Below are positions 15,301-29,500 of a DNA stretch of 64,000 bases, piece by piece. Source of the stretch: Eremophila alpestris peregrina (lineage: Eukaryota > Chordata > Aves > Passeriformes > Alaudidae); NCBI GenBank assembly GCA_009792885.1, contig WMCF01000007.1, forward strand, positions 9,711,995 to 9,775,994. Reading direction: 5' to 3'. Made by a program: the position numbers and the translations under genes. Position 1 is the stretch's first letter. Each line of letters starts with the position of its first letter. The notes beneath the pieces were generated by a model. That model was not told where the DNA came from and searched no databases. It saw only the letters and a program-made list of their open reading frames with translations.

Positions 15301-18300
15301 TTTATTTTCCTTTTTTTTTCCCTTCCTCCACAATCCAGCTCTCTCACTAGGGCAGTTTTCCCTCCACTCTCCTCATTTTTTTCATTTTCCTATGTCCCTT
15401 CCATTTCTGGTGTTTCTTTGAGATTAAGTGTCTAGAAATGTAAATATTAATCTAGGTGGAGGGAATGCCATCTGTTTCAAGTTTGGTATGCTTGGTTTGT
15501 TTGCATTCCAGATGTAGGATGATGAAATGAACTGAAATATGCGGAGAATACAGTTATGATGATATTGTAAGACAGACAAATGATGCCCTGGACACCCCAC
15601 AATATAATTTATACTGATGTCAATTACATTTAGGTCCTTTTTATTGGTATTGAACATATCCTTTTTTTTTGCTTTTTTTTTTTTTTCTTAGACACTCTTT
15701 AAAAGCTCAAGTAATATCTGCAATTTTGTCACTTACTCAAAATTTTGCAAGATTTCTTTTGTCCCTGAGTTCTGTTTTTCTCCAGGGACAGGTCCACCTC
15801 TTAGAGCATGTTACTAGCTGATTTTGCAGCCTCCCACACTTCTAATTTACAGGCAAATTTGAACTGCTTTTTCTGCTTGTGATGTGCCTCAGGTCTGCTG
15901 GGCACTGAGATGGCATGGTAATTCCTATTTTCTTCTTACAGCTTGATGCTGAGCTGGGGCATCTTCCCTCCTGCTCCCAATTTCTCCTCCCAAATTGTTT
16001 TGAGGACCATCATTCTTGTAAAATGATAAGAAATAAAAAGTGAAAAAATAGGGCTTAAAGTAAAAATTTAAAATCACATCACTGTTTAATTTTTGGTGTT
16101 TATGTCCTGCTCTTTGCATTCTCTGCACTTTTGCATAAACAGGGAGGGATCTGATGAAAGACACTCAGGTTGAAGCGCTTTCAATAGCTCATCTCATGTG
16201 TGGGAATGTGTAGATTTAGAGCACCAAATAAAGAATTTGCACATGCTTTAAAGGAGATTATCTTTCCGTTTTTGCTGTAATTCCCCAACTTGCTTGCACT
16301 TGAAATATGCCCTCTTTCTTACATAAAGAGGAAGCCAACCAGCCAGGGTAGGAGAGTGGAGCTCAGTGTGCAGTAAGGCACACTGCAGCTGCAGTTGTTG
16401 GAAATAGTCTTTTAACGTCCTGGCTTGATGCCCCTGCTTTCTTGGTGCCCAAGGCAGTTTCACACATTTCCTAGCAATCCATCTGTGAACCATAGAAATG
16501 CAGCAACAATGCTCAATGCACAAGCATCGGCAAAGACAGAGGAAGAGCCTTTGCTCTCAATGGCTGAGCCCAGTAAAACACTGAGAAATTCATTCAGTTC
16601 AGTTGACACATGTTGCAGGGCAAAAGGATGTTCAGGAAAAAAACCTTTACCAACACACATCTGCAAGTGACTGTGATTGCTAAGGTACCTTTCCCCCCAC
16701 ACAGATGTATAGAATATTAAGATTTTGATGGTGACTGTCTGCAGGACACATTTTCATTAATAGGTAACTGTTGGGATTATAAAATCACAAAATTTCATTC
16801 TGACACCATGAAAAGCCACTGATACTCCCTCGGAAGGAGAATTTTCAATAAAAATGTCCTCAGAGACTTTCAGTTAGAGTATTTCAATTGTACCTGAAGT
16901 GTGTGTGGTAAAATATCACTCTCAGGAACATAGGATCTTCCTATTTTAAGTAAATAAAAATACAGCTATATTTGCTTAGCATTCAATACTATTTATATCC
17001 TTTTCATTTCTAATTAATTCCTCTAATGCCTTTCATTTTTGGGAAGCATTGTCTGTAGACCTGGATGCTTATTTAAGCTGGGTAATTTTCATGGAAGCAG
17101 GAGTTAGATCTACCAGCACAGGAATGATTTGAAACTACATATGTAGGCCATCTATACATGAAAGCCAGCCTTTTATTCTGTATAAGTCTGGCCTTTTCAA
17201 GCTCTGCCTCAAAAGCCACTCAAGGTACACCTCTCTCCTCAGTGGTATTGACTGTTTATACAGAATGTGGTGTATTCTAGTGGATGCCTACTGAGGCTAA
17301 GATCCTGTGCAAGAGCTTCAATGCTTACATTGAGTGTTTTTGCCATGTGTAATAAGACACAACATCCAAAATCCTTTGGCTTCTGCACACAAAGGAAATG
17401 TTTTGCCAGGAGGTGAATGCTGCATAAACCACCAGAGCTGTTACTGTGCACAATTTTATGGTAGATCATGCTCTATGGTGTAACCCTGCCAAGAGGCTCT
17501 GGTGTAGCTCAGAAAGGAGAGGACACACAGCTACTGGTGACCAGCCTCTCCAGCCCTGCCAAGCAGTGCAAGGCCCTGGCCTCCCACCCTTTGAAGGGTC
17601 TGGCTCCTCAGGCTCTGCAGGGACCTGGTGTATTTCCCACCCAGGGACACAGGAGGGAGGTTTTTGGTTGAGCAAAGGGACACCCTGCTGCAGAGATGTG
17701 GGCACCACCAGCTCTTCTTGGATCACACTGCACCAGGTTAAGCAGAACCTGCTTGTGGAAAAGTACACACAGCTGGACAAAAGGCAGAGAGCAGCCCAGC
17801 AACCCAAAAGCAGGAGTGCTTGATAGAAATCCCAATGCTAGTTTCTTTTTGTATGAAATAAGCCTGCTGCAATATACTTCTAGGCTGAGTGGAAGTGCAC
17901 ACAAAGTGCCTCCTGTACTCCAAGAGTGTACACTCACCCTTGCTGCTTTTTCAAACCTGAGCAATTTTAACATAGGGGTATATCAGAAGACTGACATTGT
18001 TAGGACAAGCACTTGACATGCACAAATGTTTCATTTGTTTTAATTAACACAAAAGCTATGAAGATCATCTTCTGACAAGGCAGAAGCTTTGTGCTGAAAG
18101 AGTGCAGCAGTTCAGCCACTGTGGACAAAGTCTCTTATTGCCGTGTCCAGTGTGAAAACGTGACCGAGACTTGCTGGCCATAAGTGAGAGGTGGTATTAT
18201 TACTGGTGCATAGAATGCATTTTAATATTGCTTCACATCAAAGGGCCTTGGCTAGATATTTGCTACTTGACCATGAAGATTCAGGAATGAGCACAACATT

Positions 18301-21300
18301 CAAGATTATTAACTCCAGTGAACCCTGAAATGAAAAGATATTACCTAGTTTACATTCTCTTTCTGAGATGGTAGCATGGCTTTACCTTATAACACTTTCC
18401 CTTTCCTTTTGAATTTCTTTTTCCTTTTTGTCCCCTAAGGTTTTTCTCATTTCTGTACTATAATTGTGCCAGTAATTAACATTGCACTTGACAAAGGTAT
18501 TTCCTTATTGATGTGGAATTATTGATTTTAAATGTCTGCATTCATACTTTCATACTTGCCACAATAGGATGCTTTGAAGCAGAAATGATAAAGTCTTTCA
18601 CATTAACACCTGGACTTCCTGAAATATCTGTTTGTCTCCCAGTTCAAAACCACTGCCTTCTAGGGAGGGGAAAAAGGGAGGAACTTTTTTTTCTCATTTG
18701 TGTTTTTAATGGACTAGAAAACCCAACGGATTTATTGTAATTACAGTGCATTTAGTTTCACAGAATTAATGCTAATGCTACAAAGGATAAAGTTAATTTA
18801 AATTACAGCTGTATGACTGGGCTTTTTATGCATTTCAGACCAGGAGTGTATGCAGGTACAGAGCCCCATCAGAACTGCTAAAAAACCTTAAATTCTAAGT
18901 TAACTTGACTGTGAGGAGAAATATTGGACTATAATGTATTGTACAGATTCCCTGAGCAGGTCTGTGTGTACCTGAGTACCTGAGTGTGCTGCTGGCTATC
19001 TTCACTAAAAGGTTTGACAATGAAATAACAGAGGGATGCCAAACTTGCAGCCAACACTGTCATTAACTTGTGCATTTGCTGTGATTTCTTCGTTGACAAA
19101 CATGTTTGTTAGAACACATATCAGGCAGTGTCATCCTAGGAGGGAAGCAAGAGGAAATTAAGACAGTTTGCTTGACATGCAAATTATCATCTCAACTCCA
19201 ACCAGCTTGTGAAAAAGATACACTTTACAAGAATGACACACACAAGAGAATACACATCAGCCTCATTTTATTTTCAGGAAGCTGCTTTTCCATTTTTTCA
19301 CAGAATTTAAGGTAAACCCCCTCCTTTCCTAAGTACATTTTCCTGGATTCTCTTTAGAGAGAGAAGCTTTTTGCTCCAGCTGCAAGTTTCCATCTTATTC
19401 ACCTTTCTTCTCTCAGGCTGTAATTGAGTCTGTAAGGCATGCTTCTTATGGTTCTGTAATCCGGTGTCATGGAAACTTTGGAGTCAGCCAAAAGGAAAGC
19501 AATTCAGAGGCTAGCATTTATTAAATAGTACAAAGGATATTTTCTGAAAACAAAGGCTTCAAAATTTCAGACTTCCATGAAGATGGAGAAACAAGTCTCT
19601 TTTGAGTAGCACCCAGCACATACACAAGCTCATATACTGACATCTTTCCTTAGAGTATTGCCATAATGGAGACCTGGACCAAAGCTACCAGCACTGGGTT
19701 CTCATGAACTGAATTTTTCTAATACCTAACACTTAAGTAACTCAAAAACTATTCAGGCCTAACAAGAATGGTCTGAAAAAATATTTGTTTGGGGGTCAAC
19801 TCTTCATTACTAAAAAATAAAACCAAAAATTATAATTCTAAACAAAAGCAAATCGAAGAAACCTAGCAGTTGAATTTTTAAGGTAAATCTATACCTTTTA
19901 TGAACTGGAGCTGTAATAAAAATGCTGTGCACATGTATAAAATCTATTGTTTCACAAAGAAAATGACTTGATTAGCATCAATGCAATGGATGAGACTACA
20001 GCAGAAGAAAAGAGTCACAAATCAATGGCTATGCTTCTCAACAAATTGAATCTTACATAGCAGCACTTTTTTTACATACATATTAGGTATAGAGGCTTCA
20101 AGAAGTGAAACTGAACAAAGAGAAGGAAAGATCCTCTACCTTTGCACTGTAATCTTAGTATTACATTGTTACGATGGAACTGCAAAAATAAAGCAGCAAA
20201 CTCGCCCCTTCAGGAGTAAGAATAAATAACACCTATTGCAAGTGTGACATTGTTACAAAAGAAATGTATTTTGTCATGAAAAAAGTACACTGAAAGCTAG
20301 GATATCAAAGCTAGACTGATCTTCACTAAATAAAATGTCTATTAAAGGCCTTTATAGGTAACAAAAAGCATTCCCCGTTCTCTCTTCTGGAGACAGCTGG
20401 GCCCAGCAGCACAACTCAGAAATACATCTTAATGCAGCATTTCAACTGCTGACAAACAGCAGCTTAGTAAAAACACTTTCATCAATTTCACAATGAGGTA
20501 AAAGGGTGTGAGGAACCCACATTTACTCTGGAAATGGCCTTATCGTCACCTATTTCCAACACACTGGACCACTGAAAAGGCATCATGGCCTAATAACTGA
20601 GGAACAAAAGGGCAAAAGCAAATTTTTGTTTTTCTCACTTTGCCTTAAACAAAGACTTTGTATTTAATAACTACAAAGACATTTCAAAGCAATGGAAATC
20701 AAATCTGAAGAGTTTGCTAGTGCTAATACAGTCTGCTGGAAAGCCTATATCTTCTCCAGTGGTTCTGGATTTTAAAAAGCCTCATTTTGTTTGCAGGTAA
20801 AATAAAAAGGTCAGTTATTCAAACTAGTATTGTACAGGCAGTCTCATGAAAATAGGGCAAGCCCAGCAGATGAGCAAAATCTTCCCTGATAATCAGAGCC
20901 AGACCTCCTGAACAAAGGCAATGTTTCCAGCTGGGAGTGAGGGGCACTTTGAGGATTTGGAGAGCATCTCTACAGCTAAGAGCTCACTCTTTACTACATT
21001 CAAATTGCCATCACTACCTGTGGCCACATTTTTTGGATCTGTTCCTTCCCTTTGTGATCTTGGTGTGAGTTTTAACCACATCACAGGGGAAGTGTCAGGT
21101 TTTATGTGATGTTTTTGGCAGTAGATACCATTTTAAAACTCCAGTTTGCATTTGGATGTTTCCATTTACAGTGTTTACTCTTCTGGGTGATGATTTGACC
21201 CAAGTCCACTACAACCAAGAAACACTGGCACTGATGGGGTTTTTCTCACTTGCAGTTCTTTGAAAGAAATGAGGCATGCTATTTGGGCTGCCCTGATGTT

Positions 21301-24300
21301 AGCATCTGATTTGCTTTTGGGATGGTTTAATTTTCACAGCCAATGTTCATGACCAGGTGTGATTGATATAAGTAACCAGCAATCATCTGGTGGTACCCAC
21401 ATATCAAGCACTGAAGGACCTACATGAAATTAACTCCCAAATGCTTAATTGTGGACGTAAAATTTTTGCCTGCAAATACTGTGCAGGAGGTATATTCTAG
21501 GACTTGCAGATCTGGCCTTCCAGTTTTTGTCTTTATGTTGTTGTTGCTGTTTCTTTTCCTTCTCTCAGATTGTATTTCTGCCTTTTTCTGTTCATGTTCA
21601 GGAGTGTTTTCATAAGAACAAAACTGACTTTTCAATCTTTGCTCAAGTTAGTAATTTCCATGCACTGTCCCATTTATTTGAGTGAGTATTACTCACAGGT
21701 GGAAGACCTTGCTGGTTTGGACTCCTTTTCAACAGAAGAGAAGGTAGCAGACAGCAGTAATCTGTTTTCCAGCTCATGGCAAACACCAAACACTGTGAGG
21801 AAGAACGTGTTTACTTTGGAATATGAAAAACAACTAAATGGAATCAATAGGCATGAGGCATCCATGAGACAACAGTAGGTGAATGTTGTTTTGCTCTCCC
21901 CTCTTTCAAAACAAAAGGATGATGTCCAGGAGAAACAAAACCACAATGCCAAATGGTGTCTCAGGAGGCTGTACTTGCCTGACGCTGTGGTCAGCGTGAA
22001 GGATGACTGCTATAGCAGTGCCCTATGTTTTCCCACATATGTTTTATCATCAGCAGTCATATAAAAGAAGAAAAATACATCTGGCAAATTTTTTTATAAA
22101 ATAAGGGCTTCTCTCTCTTACTTACACTATTAAACTTACTATCTTTTTCTAAGAAAGACACAGTAGCATGCTTTGTATTTTTGACATGTATAAAATGTAA
22201 ATATTTTAACCAAATTGACACAGCTGCATGGCAGAGATATGCTTGGTGTGGTTACCTTGCTTGTCAGTGGATTCACAGCTTCTTTTTAATTTGTTTTCTG
22301 CTGTGGCACCATGCACATCCTCTCTCATTTCCCTGGCAAGCAAAACAGAGCCTTGGGGCTCTGAGGGATGGTCCCAGTTCCACGGAACCTGGGCTGATTT
22401 TCTTGTCCATGTGTGCAGGCTGAAAGTTGTTCTGATAACGTTGCTGTGGAGAGTTTCTGCCAGAACACTGTCACCCTATCACTGCATTGGAAAGTAATTG
22501 GATCTGCCAAGGGAAGCCTCTGCAACATGGAAGCAAAAGCATACTTTATTTAATATATATTCTTTAATTACTCTGCATGGTCAAAACTGAGTTACAGATG
22601 CTGAAAAGTCTGTGTTCATTCCTGCAATCCATCTATGAACAAAACTAACCATTCACTGGTGAGGATGGAATTATTCAGTGCAAATAAATTTAGTGTGTTA
22701 TTTTCAGGTTAAATAAATTAATAGCTTGCAAACTGATTCCCTGTTTCTCTTGAAGGCATTCTGGCACATAAGGATTGGCTGGGCACAGCAAGTGCCTTGT
22801 GGCTGGTGGGCAGCTAAGCCACAGACCCCTTCCAACACCCACCAGCTCTGCCAAGCTACCAGCACCTCAACTCCTGGTGCCTGGAGTGTGAAAGCTGCAA
22901 ATGGCAAACTGCAATCATAATCATGAACCTTCAGCACCTGCAAGGGCAAAGGATTTGGGGGCTATACCTGAGCCCCACACCCAAGATCAAACTGAAGGGA
23001 ATGTCCCAATTTTCACCACTGCCCGTGGAAAATATTCACAAATTGGCTCATCTTCTACTTGATTAGCTGATCTGCTTCACCTGTGCATGTGTGGGGAGAC
23101 AGGGAGGAACTGAATGGCAGCCAGATCACTGAGGTGGTGAAATTATTGAAAGCAAATTTGTCCCTATGAGGCTCTGCCCTTGCAGACCACAGCCATGGGC
23201 TGCAGGCACTGAGCACCCCAGCACTAACCTATCTTCTCTGTAATTAGAAACACTCACTATCACCTTTTTGATTAAATTCTCAGACCTCAGTATAACACTA
23301 AAAGTAGTAGTGTTCTGTTATTTTAAGAAGAAAGATTTTTCACCACTGAATAAGGAATCATATTTGCTTCTTAACCAGTAACTTGTCCTAAAGGATAACT
23401 AGCTGCCCACTTCCCTTGGACTTCATGTTGTCTGTGATAATTCTGTATTGTATAGGATAATGGCTTCAGACTGACTGTGTTAGAGGCAGAATTGTTGCTG
23501 GAGACACTGGTGCAGAATGAATATGTTTGTGTTTTGTGTATGCTTGGAGAAATGGCTGAAAAATAAGTGATAAATAACAAACCACCTCCTCAAGTCAGCC
23601 TCTCTAGATGTATTCAACTAACTTTAAAAAGTGCAGTGTGGAAAAACAGTTAAACACCAAATACACTTTCCAAGCGAGTCTCTCTGGTATATCTGGCTTT
23701 TTTGCATACACTAAATCATTTGGGGTTTGTTAGGCAGTATTATTTTTACTAAAATGATACTTTGCATTCCACAGCTTCCCATTTCCTGTAAAGGAAAACA
23801 GTCTTAAAATACATGGCTAAGCCACAGGAAGACAGGAACAAGCTAATGCATAGATTGGCTCCACCTGTACAAGCCAGCATTAAAAAAAATAAAAAAACCA
23901 GCAAAGTTACAAAGGTGAAGTTAAATGAGACAGCCTACCTTCTTAAACTCTGCAATTGTATTCAATTCCAAGTATCAAGAACCACAGGACAATCCAATGT
24001 ATAGGCATTTGAGCTCACACCTTACTAGAGGCAACCTTCTATTCCTTCCACAGGCTTCCTGACTCTGAAATAATTTCTCCCGGAAAAGTGGTGTCTCTCA
24101 CAAGGGTGCAGAACTGAGGGAAGCTGTTAATTGCAGGTTACCAGGCAGCTGCTCTAGGGAAGCAACATGCAGGGAATATAGAACTAACCTGGTCTGGGCA
24201 GCTTTGAATGAACATTACAAGTGACCTTGCTTCACCCCAGTTTTCATGAGTTTTCCCCTGCTTGTTAGCTCCTCCATGCATCACAGACTTTGTGTGGGCA

Positions 24301-24319
24301 CAAGCAGATAAGAAGGCAG
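12361..24319. other. Intergenic DNA, no gene supported
   Basis: Nothing gene-like was recognised. The longest frame is 138 codons on the minus strand at 13,755-14,171, overlapped by frames on the plus strand and without recognisable domains. The nested octamers at 12,873-12,930 and a further ATGCAAAT at 19,177-19,184 are the only regulatory-like motifs noted. Large parts (14,700-15,100 and 16,700-17,000) are AT-rich. Confidence 0.6.
12873..12930. promoter_or_regulatory. Nested inverted POU octamers, possible enhancer core
   Basis: ATTTGCAT (12,873-12,880) and its reverse complement ATGCAAAT (12,923-12,930) enclose a second inverted pair, AATAAC (12,901-12,906) and GTTATT (12,917-12,922). ATGCAAAT is the consensus octamer of POU-domain factors. 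Enhancer activity is inference. Confidence 0.3.
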
Positions 24320-24612
24320 AGAAAAACTTTTTCCCAGAGTCTGTAGTCACAGGACAAGGGACAACAGTTTGAAACTAAAAAAGGGTAAGTTTTGATTTGA
24401 TACAAGGAAAAAAATTTACAATAAGGGTGGTGAGACACTGGAGTAAATTGCCCAGAGAAATTGTGAATGCCCTATCCCTGTAAGTGTTCAAGGCCAGGTT
24501 TGAATGGGGCTTTGAGCAACCTGGTCTTGTGGAAGGTGTTCCTGTCCATGGCAGGGAGTTGGACTAGATGATTTAAGGTTCCTTCTAAACCAAGCTATGC
24601 TATGATTCTATG
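24320..24612 (+). mobile_element. CR1 LINE 3' fragment
   Basis: The segment matches the avian CR1 3' region from memory: GGTGGTGAGACACTGGAGTA, TTGCCCAGAGAAATTGTG, GTTCAAGGCCAGGTTTGAAT, GGGGCTTTGAGCAACCTGGT, then the terminal GATTCTATG. CR1 elements are 5'-truncated non-LTR retrotransposons that dominate bird genomes. The 3' end at 24,612 is sharp. The 5' start is approximate because divergence blurs it; it may begin anywhere from 24,300 to 24,350. No open reading frame remains. Confidence 0.85.
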
Positions 24613-24868
24613 TAGGATGAAGGACAAAGGCCACCCTGACAATAAAAGCAGCGCAGATGGCTCTTAATATATTGGCTGTGCTTGGAGGCTCTTACTTCCC
24701 AGATGGGTAGATACCCAGTGCAAAAAACTTAACAATCCTTCCTAAAGTTAAAAATAGTGCCATTGCAATGCAATCTCTAATTACCTGAAAAAACTATGGA
24801 CAAAGCCACATCAACACATGGAGGAGCTAGGCTAGTGAAGTGGCAAAGTCTTGAAGCTCCCTCCTCAC

Positions 24869-24891
24869 TGGGAGCCAAGCTGTGGCTCCCA
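24869..24891. repeat. 9-bp-arm hairpin
   Basis: TGGGAGCCA and TGGCTCCCA flank a 5-nt spacer, about 260 bp after the CR1 fragment. Confidence 0.9.
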
Positions 24892-26490
24892 ACACACTTG
24901 GCAAGACTGGAGGATGTGCATCATGTGATGGAGGCATGTCCAAGCCTTGCCCTGCTGTGCTGGGAGCAGCGTTGTGTCAGTGAGTCACACTTGTCACCAG
25001 CTGCTGCAGACATCCAGGTGCACATGAGCAGCATCTGAAAGATTGCTTCTGACTTCTGCTGGTGCTTGGGTTTATTAGTGTTGAACTGAAAGTCCTTCCA
25101 AGGCTGGAACTGGAGTATGTCAGGCATCTCCTCCCCCTCTGTGATAACAATGCTGTGATCCACGCTGGTAACCAGGAGAATGGTATTTTCAGTGTTAGAC
25201 TGTAGGCAAGGAGAAGTCCTCATAGAGAAACTGAGAAACTAGAAGAAAATTATAAAAACTTGAGAACCGGCAAATCCCAGAGCACAGGAGTCTGGTTTTG
25301 GCTTTGCTGTGTCTTTTGCCTTCATTGATTATGGAATCAGCCTCTGGATTTTTCTGACATTTAGTTGTTACTTCCCTTGTTTGTGGCTTCTTACACATGG
25401 TTTCCAGTTCTGAACTTCTCAAGCAAAGCATCTCAGTAATCTTTTTTAATGTCAGTTGCAATTTCTTCTTTGTTGACCATTCTCTTCCAGGTTTCCTTGC
25501 TGCTTTTGCCCATGCCCCAGGATGACAAGAATCTCCAGTGTTCTCATGTCCCTTCTCTCAGACACTTATTTATGAGGGACCTATCGAGGTGGTAACATTT
25601 TTTCTCATAACAGCAAGTTAAAATGTAGCATTATGTTTTCAGAAAGCTGTGAATGCAACAAAAAGGCTTCCATATCAATTGAACATCCAGACCAGTAGAT
25701 TCCATGAGGTCTCCAAGCCTTTTATTGTGAGGGCAGTTAGCTCCGTAACTTCTGTGCTGGGACTGCAGCTTGCATGAGGGGTGAGGAGAAGGGCTGGAAT
25801 CCCTAGAAACATGTGAAACCCAGAAAGCAAGTAGCACTACAACTCTGTTTTATCCAGTGTCCTCCAAAGTCAATGAGGAATATGAAAAACCAGCTGGCTT
25901 TGGATCAGGCCCCTGGTACCTTCCTGTTGGTTTGTAAGAAACAATGTGGGCCAAGTGGTCACATGAAACCCATCATTCTTGATGGGAATCTATACACAAG
26001 AAACAGAGCTGCACACAGATATGTGTGTGTGAAAGTACCATTCTGCCATGGGAAATTAGCTTAAATGGTTGGTTTTTCTAACAGTATTAAAACCAGAAGG
26101 TTTTTTTAAACTTCAAATATTTATATGAACAGGAGTACTGTATTATATCAATCAAACACTTGTGGACTGAAGACACATTGAAAACTATGTACCTGCTCTC
26201 TCAGAGAGCTCTGTGAGCTGCTTGGAGCTAGTTTATGTTTAAAAAAAAAATCCCTAGCCCAAATGACAATACCAGAGCTTGTTAGTTCTCTGTTTACACT
26301 ATGTGAACTTAAGTTACCAACACGACAGGAGAGGATGTATATTTTAGATAACACAATCTGGTTACTATCTTTTGTATTTTTAGGTTTTAATCCTATCAGT
26401 CTCTTAGCCATGCAACTGACTATCAGATTTAACTATTGTTGTATAGAGGGAAAAATCCCAGCTTATCTTAAAAAAACAATAGGTTTGAGT

Positions 26491-26506
26491 ATATATATAT
26501 ATATAT
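26491..26506. repeat. (AT)8 microsatellite
   Basis: Eight alternating AT units in intergenic DNA. Confidence 0.9.
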
Positions 26507-29500
26507 TTAAAAGTTAAACCTAATAATTCCCCTTGGAAACTGAATCAAATTGCTCAGACTCCTCTTTTAGTTCATGAACTTAGCAGTGATAAAACAAAAG
26601 GAAATGGATTTGCAGAATTTTTTATTCTGGTGCACGCCTTTCATGAACAGAAATAGACTCTGAGAACTGCCTTCTGCAGGCATTATTTCTGAGTGATTTC
26701 CATAACATTTCAAGTAAAACATCCATTTTTCCTCTACCTGCCTTGTAAACACCAATCTGAGAGTCAAGCCAGATACTCTGCTCTTTCCATGCAGTCGCAG
26801 AGCCCAGCCCCACACCCAGAGCAGTTCCAGCAGCTAGTTTCCTGGGAACATCTGTGCTGCATGAACAGGCCATCTTCATTTCCTACTCGGTTACTACTGC
26901 CTCACCTCACTGTCCTGCTCACTGAAATAACATTTCAAGCTAATAAGTCTACTCCTGCTCTAGAGAGGAAAAATTGGGGCGTTGTAAGACTTATTTGCAT
27001 CAAACCAGTTAGCTGGACAATGGTGCTGGAGTTGAGGGGGAATATTTTGCAATCATCTGACTGCTGTCCCAGGAGAATGGACTGGTCTTCACAATGACCT
27101 TACTCAGCTGTGCCTGATGTTCAGGAAATGGCTGTGTCCCGGTGGTTTGTCCAAACCCTCCCTCACAGTTGCATCCATAGCTGTTGTGATAACTGTATCT
27201 GCCTGCACAGGATGAACAAGGGTGCCTTGGTCAAAGAAGGTTGGTGTCAAACTATATGTGTGGGTCAGGGTATCTTGCAAGTCGACTTCTACTAAAGCAA
27301 GCAAAGCCAGGACACAACGGCAGCAAAAACCCTGGTTAAGATAAAGTTTTGCCTGAGTAAGGTTTGTAGCTTAGGCCTTTTATACAAACCAAGCTAAGAA
27401 AAATATGTTTGACTCAGCACCAGGCTAGCTATTTTAAAAGCTTTGAGCAACACATCTGATGTGAGTGACCTTGAAGAAATTTTGAATTCCTACCGTGGCT
27501 TAACAGGGTGGTTTCCTAGGAAATTTATAGCAGTGGTAGCAAAAGCTGCAAAAGCAATTCAGATAAGCAAATAAGTAGATACAGACCTGCCCTTCTCAGA
27601 GGGAGTAAAAAGTAGACCCAGAGAAAGAACAGAAGAATTCTGTGTTACTTAAATGATAGTATTTATTAATAGATAAGGTATCATTAACATATTATTAATT
27701 CCTGAGGGACAATAGTGTATAACTATGGTTATATATCATAACTACAGTGTACAACAACCACAGCAACTTTTACTGATGGGCTTCAACTTGCCACGAGGAC
27801 AGACAAGGTAACCAGCTGCTTTTTATTCTCTCCCTATGCAAGCACATTTTCAGAGGCTTTCTCCACTTCCCACAGTGATGCAGACTGCGGCCCTCCCTCC
27901 TGGCCCCTGCAGCCACCCACTCTCCTCCTCAGCCACACCACCCCTGCCACTGCAAGGTTTGGGTTTCTCTGATCCTGCTGCTCACCCCTCACCTCACAGC
28001 TCTGTTAATAAAGTCCCCAGTGTATCACCTTGCAGCCACTTAGTAACCTTTTCAAAATGGTGTCTTAAACATATCTTTGTATAAAGAAATATTCAGGGTT
28101 GATTCCACCTCCAAAGCAATTTTGGAAAAAGTATCTGCAAACACTGACAATGTCCACTTAATGGGCTTCTTTTTGGACTCATTGCCACAAAAGAATTTCC
28201 GCCAGATACACCTGCATAAGCATGTCAAATTTTGCTAATGCTTTAGAAACTGCAGGAATATTTCTGAGGGTTTGTTTCACCCCTGTCTTCATCCTCTCCC
28301 TCCTGCAGCCAGCCCTGGTGTCCTGTGAGCCACGGCACCTGAGGCCCCAGTGCCAGCGATTTCTGATGGCCCGATAGGCAGTGCAGGAAGCCTGGGGGAG
28401 GCTGAGTTCATACTGCTTCTGGGGCTTCTGGACATTTCTGATAACCTCACCACAAGCTCGAGCTGACTTTTCTTTGGTGGTGGTGGAGCTCAGCAGTCCC
28501 CATTGCTCAGTTGTTGTCACTTCTGTTACTTGATTTGCAAGGTGATTTACGAGTTTAGTTCTGTTCAGCATGAGGAGCATGACTGATAAAAGGATGGGGT
28601 CAAGGGTCTTTTAAAGAGACAGATGATTATAGCTCTGTGACAAAAGGCTGAAGACTTTTGAAGACTGAGGTATCAGATGTCATCCTAGGAACACACTGAC
28701 CTACTCATTTCAAGAGATGCTGTCAAAGACTATTAACTACCTGATGTTTTTCCTTGTTCAGTGCTGTAAACATTTCATATTCATGTTTCATATTTTCCTG
28801 TGACCACATATAGTTATACCTCCTTAGCACTAATGAACAGCACTTGTTACATCCTCAGCTACAGGGCCTCAAAGCTTTTTCAAAGATTGATATTTTGGTT
28901 GATCTTCAAAATCCTCTAGGTACGGGATCTGTCTGTGGCATCCTTTAGTTTAATACATCAAATATGAGGTGAGAGGCAAAGGCACTGACTGGAAACACAA
29001 ATATCTGGGAGCCCCATTTTGCTTTTTAAAGAGGTATAAACACCTCTTGGTTTCTGCAAAGGTTTAGGGACTGTGTGACCCCTCTCTGCCAAGCCTGAAT
29101 GTGGCAGCAGATGTATGGGCCTTAGAGAGGGCCATCCTCTGGGGAGACTCAGCTCAAACCCTGCAACAGGGGAGCAAAGGGGCTCCTCTTCAGTGTCTTT
29201 TACGTTTTAATGCTGCCTTTTGTGTTCACTGGGTGTCATGGCCTCTCCCCTGGCTGCAGCAGGGCCTGAGGACCAGCACATCCCTGACATCATGCTCAGG
29301 GCAGTGACCAAAGCCAAGCTGGACATCTCTGAGTGCAGGTGTGCCCAAGACACGGGAAAGAGAAAGTCAGGAGAAATGACACAGGTAGATTGAAACTCAG
29401 ATACAGAGGGGGTTCAGAAGATGAGGAAAGCAAGACAGATGAATCATTAAATTAACAGCAGCACACAGCAGTCTCTCTTTTCATTCCCCACTTAGAATAC

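Noticed and set aside
17446..17823. Cluster of overlapping frames of 106-125 codons on both strands
   Set aside because: Mutually overlapping frames without domain or splice context; typical of a local GC-rich stretch.
28179..28580. 133-codon minus-strand open frame as a retropseudogene
   Set aside because: No poly(A) tail, no target duplication and no protein recognised.
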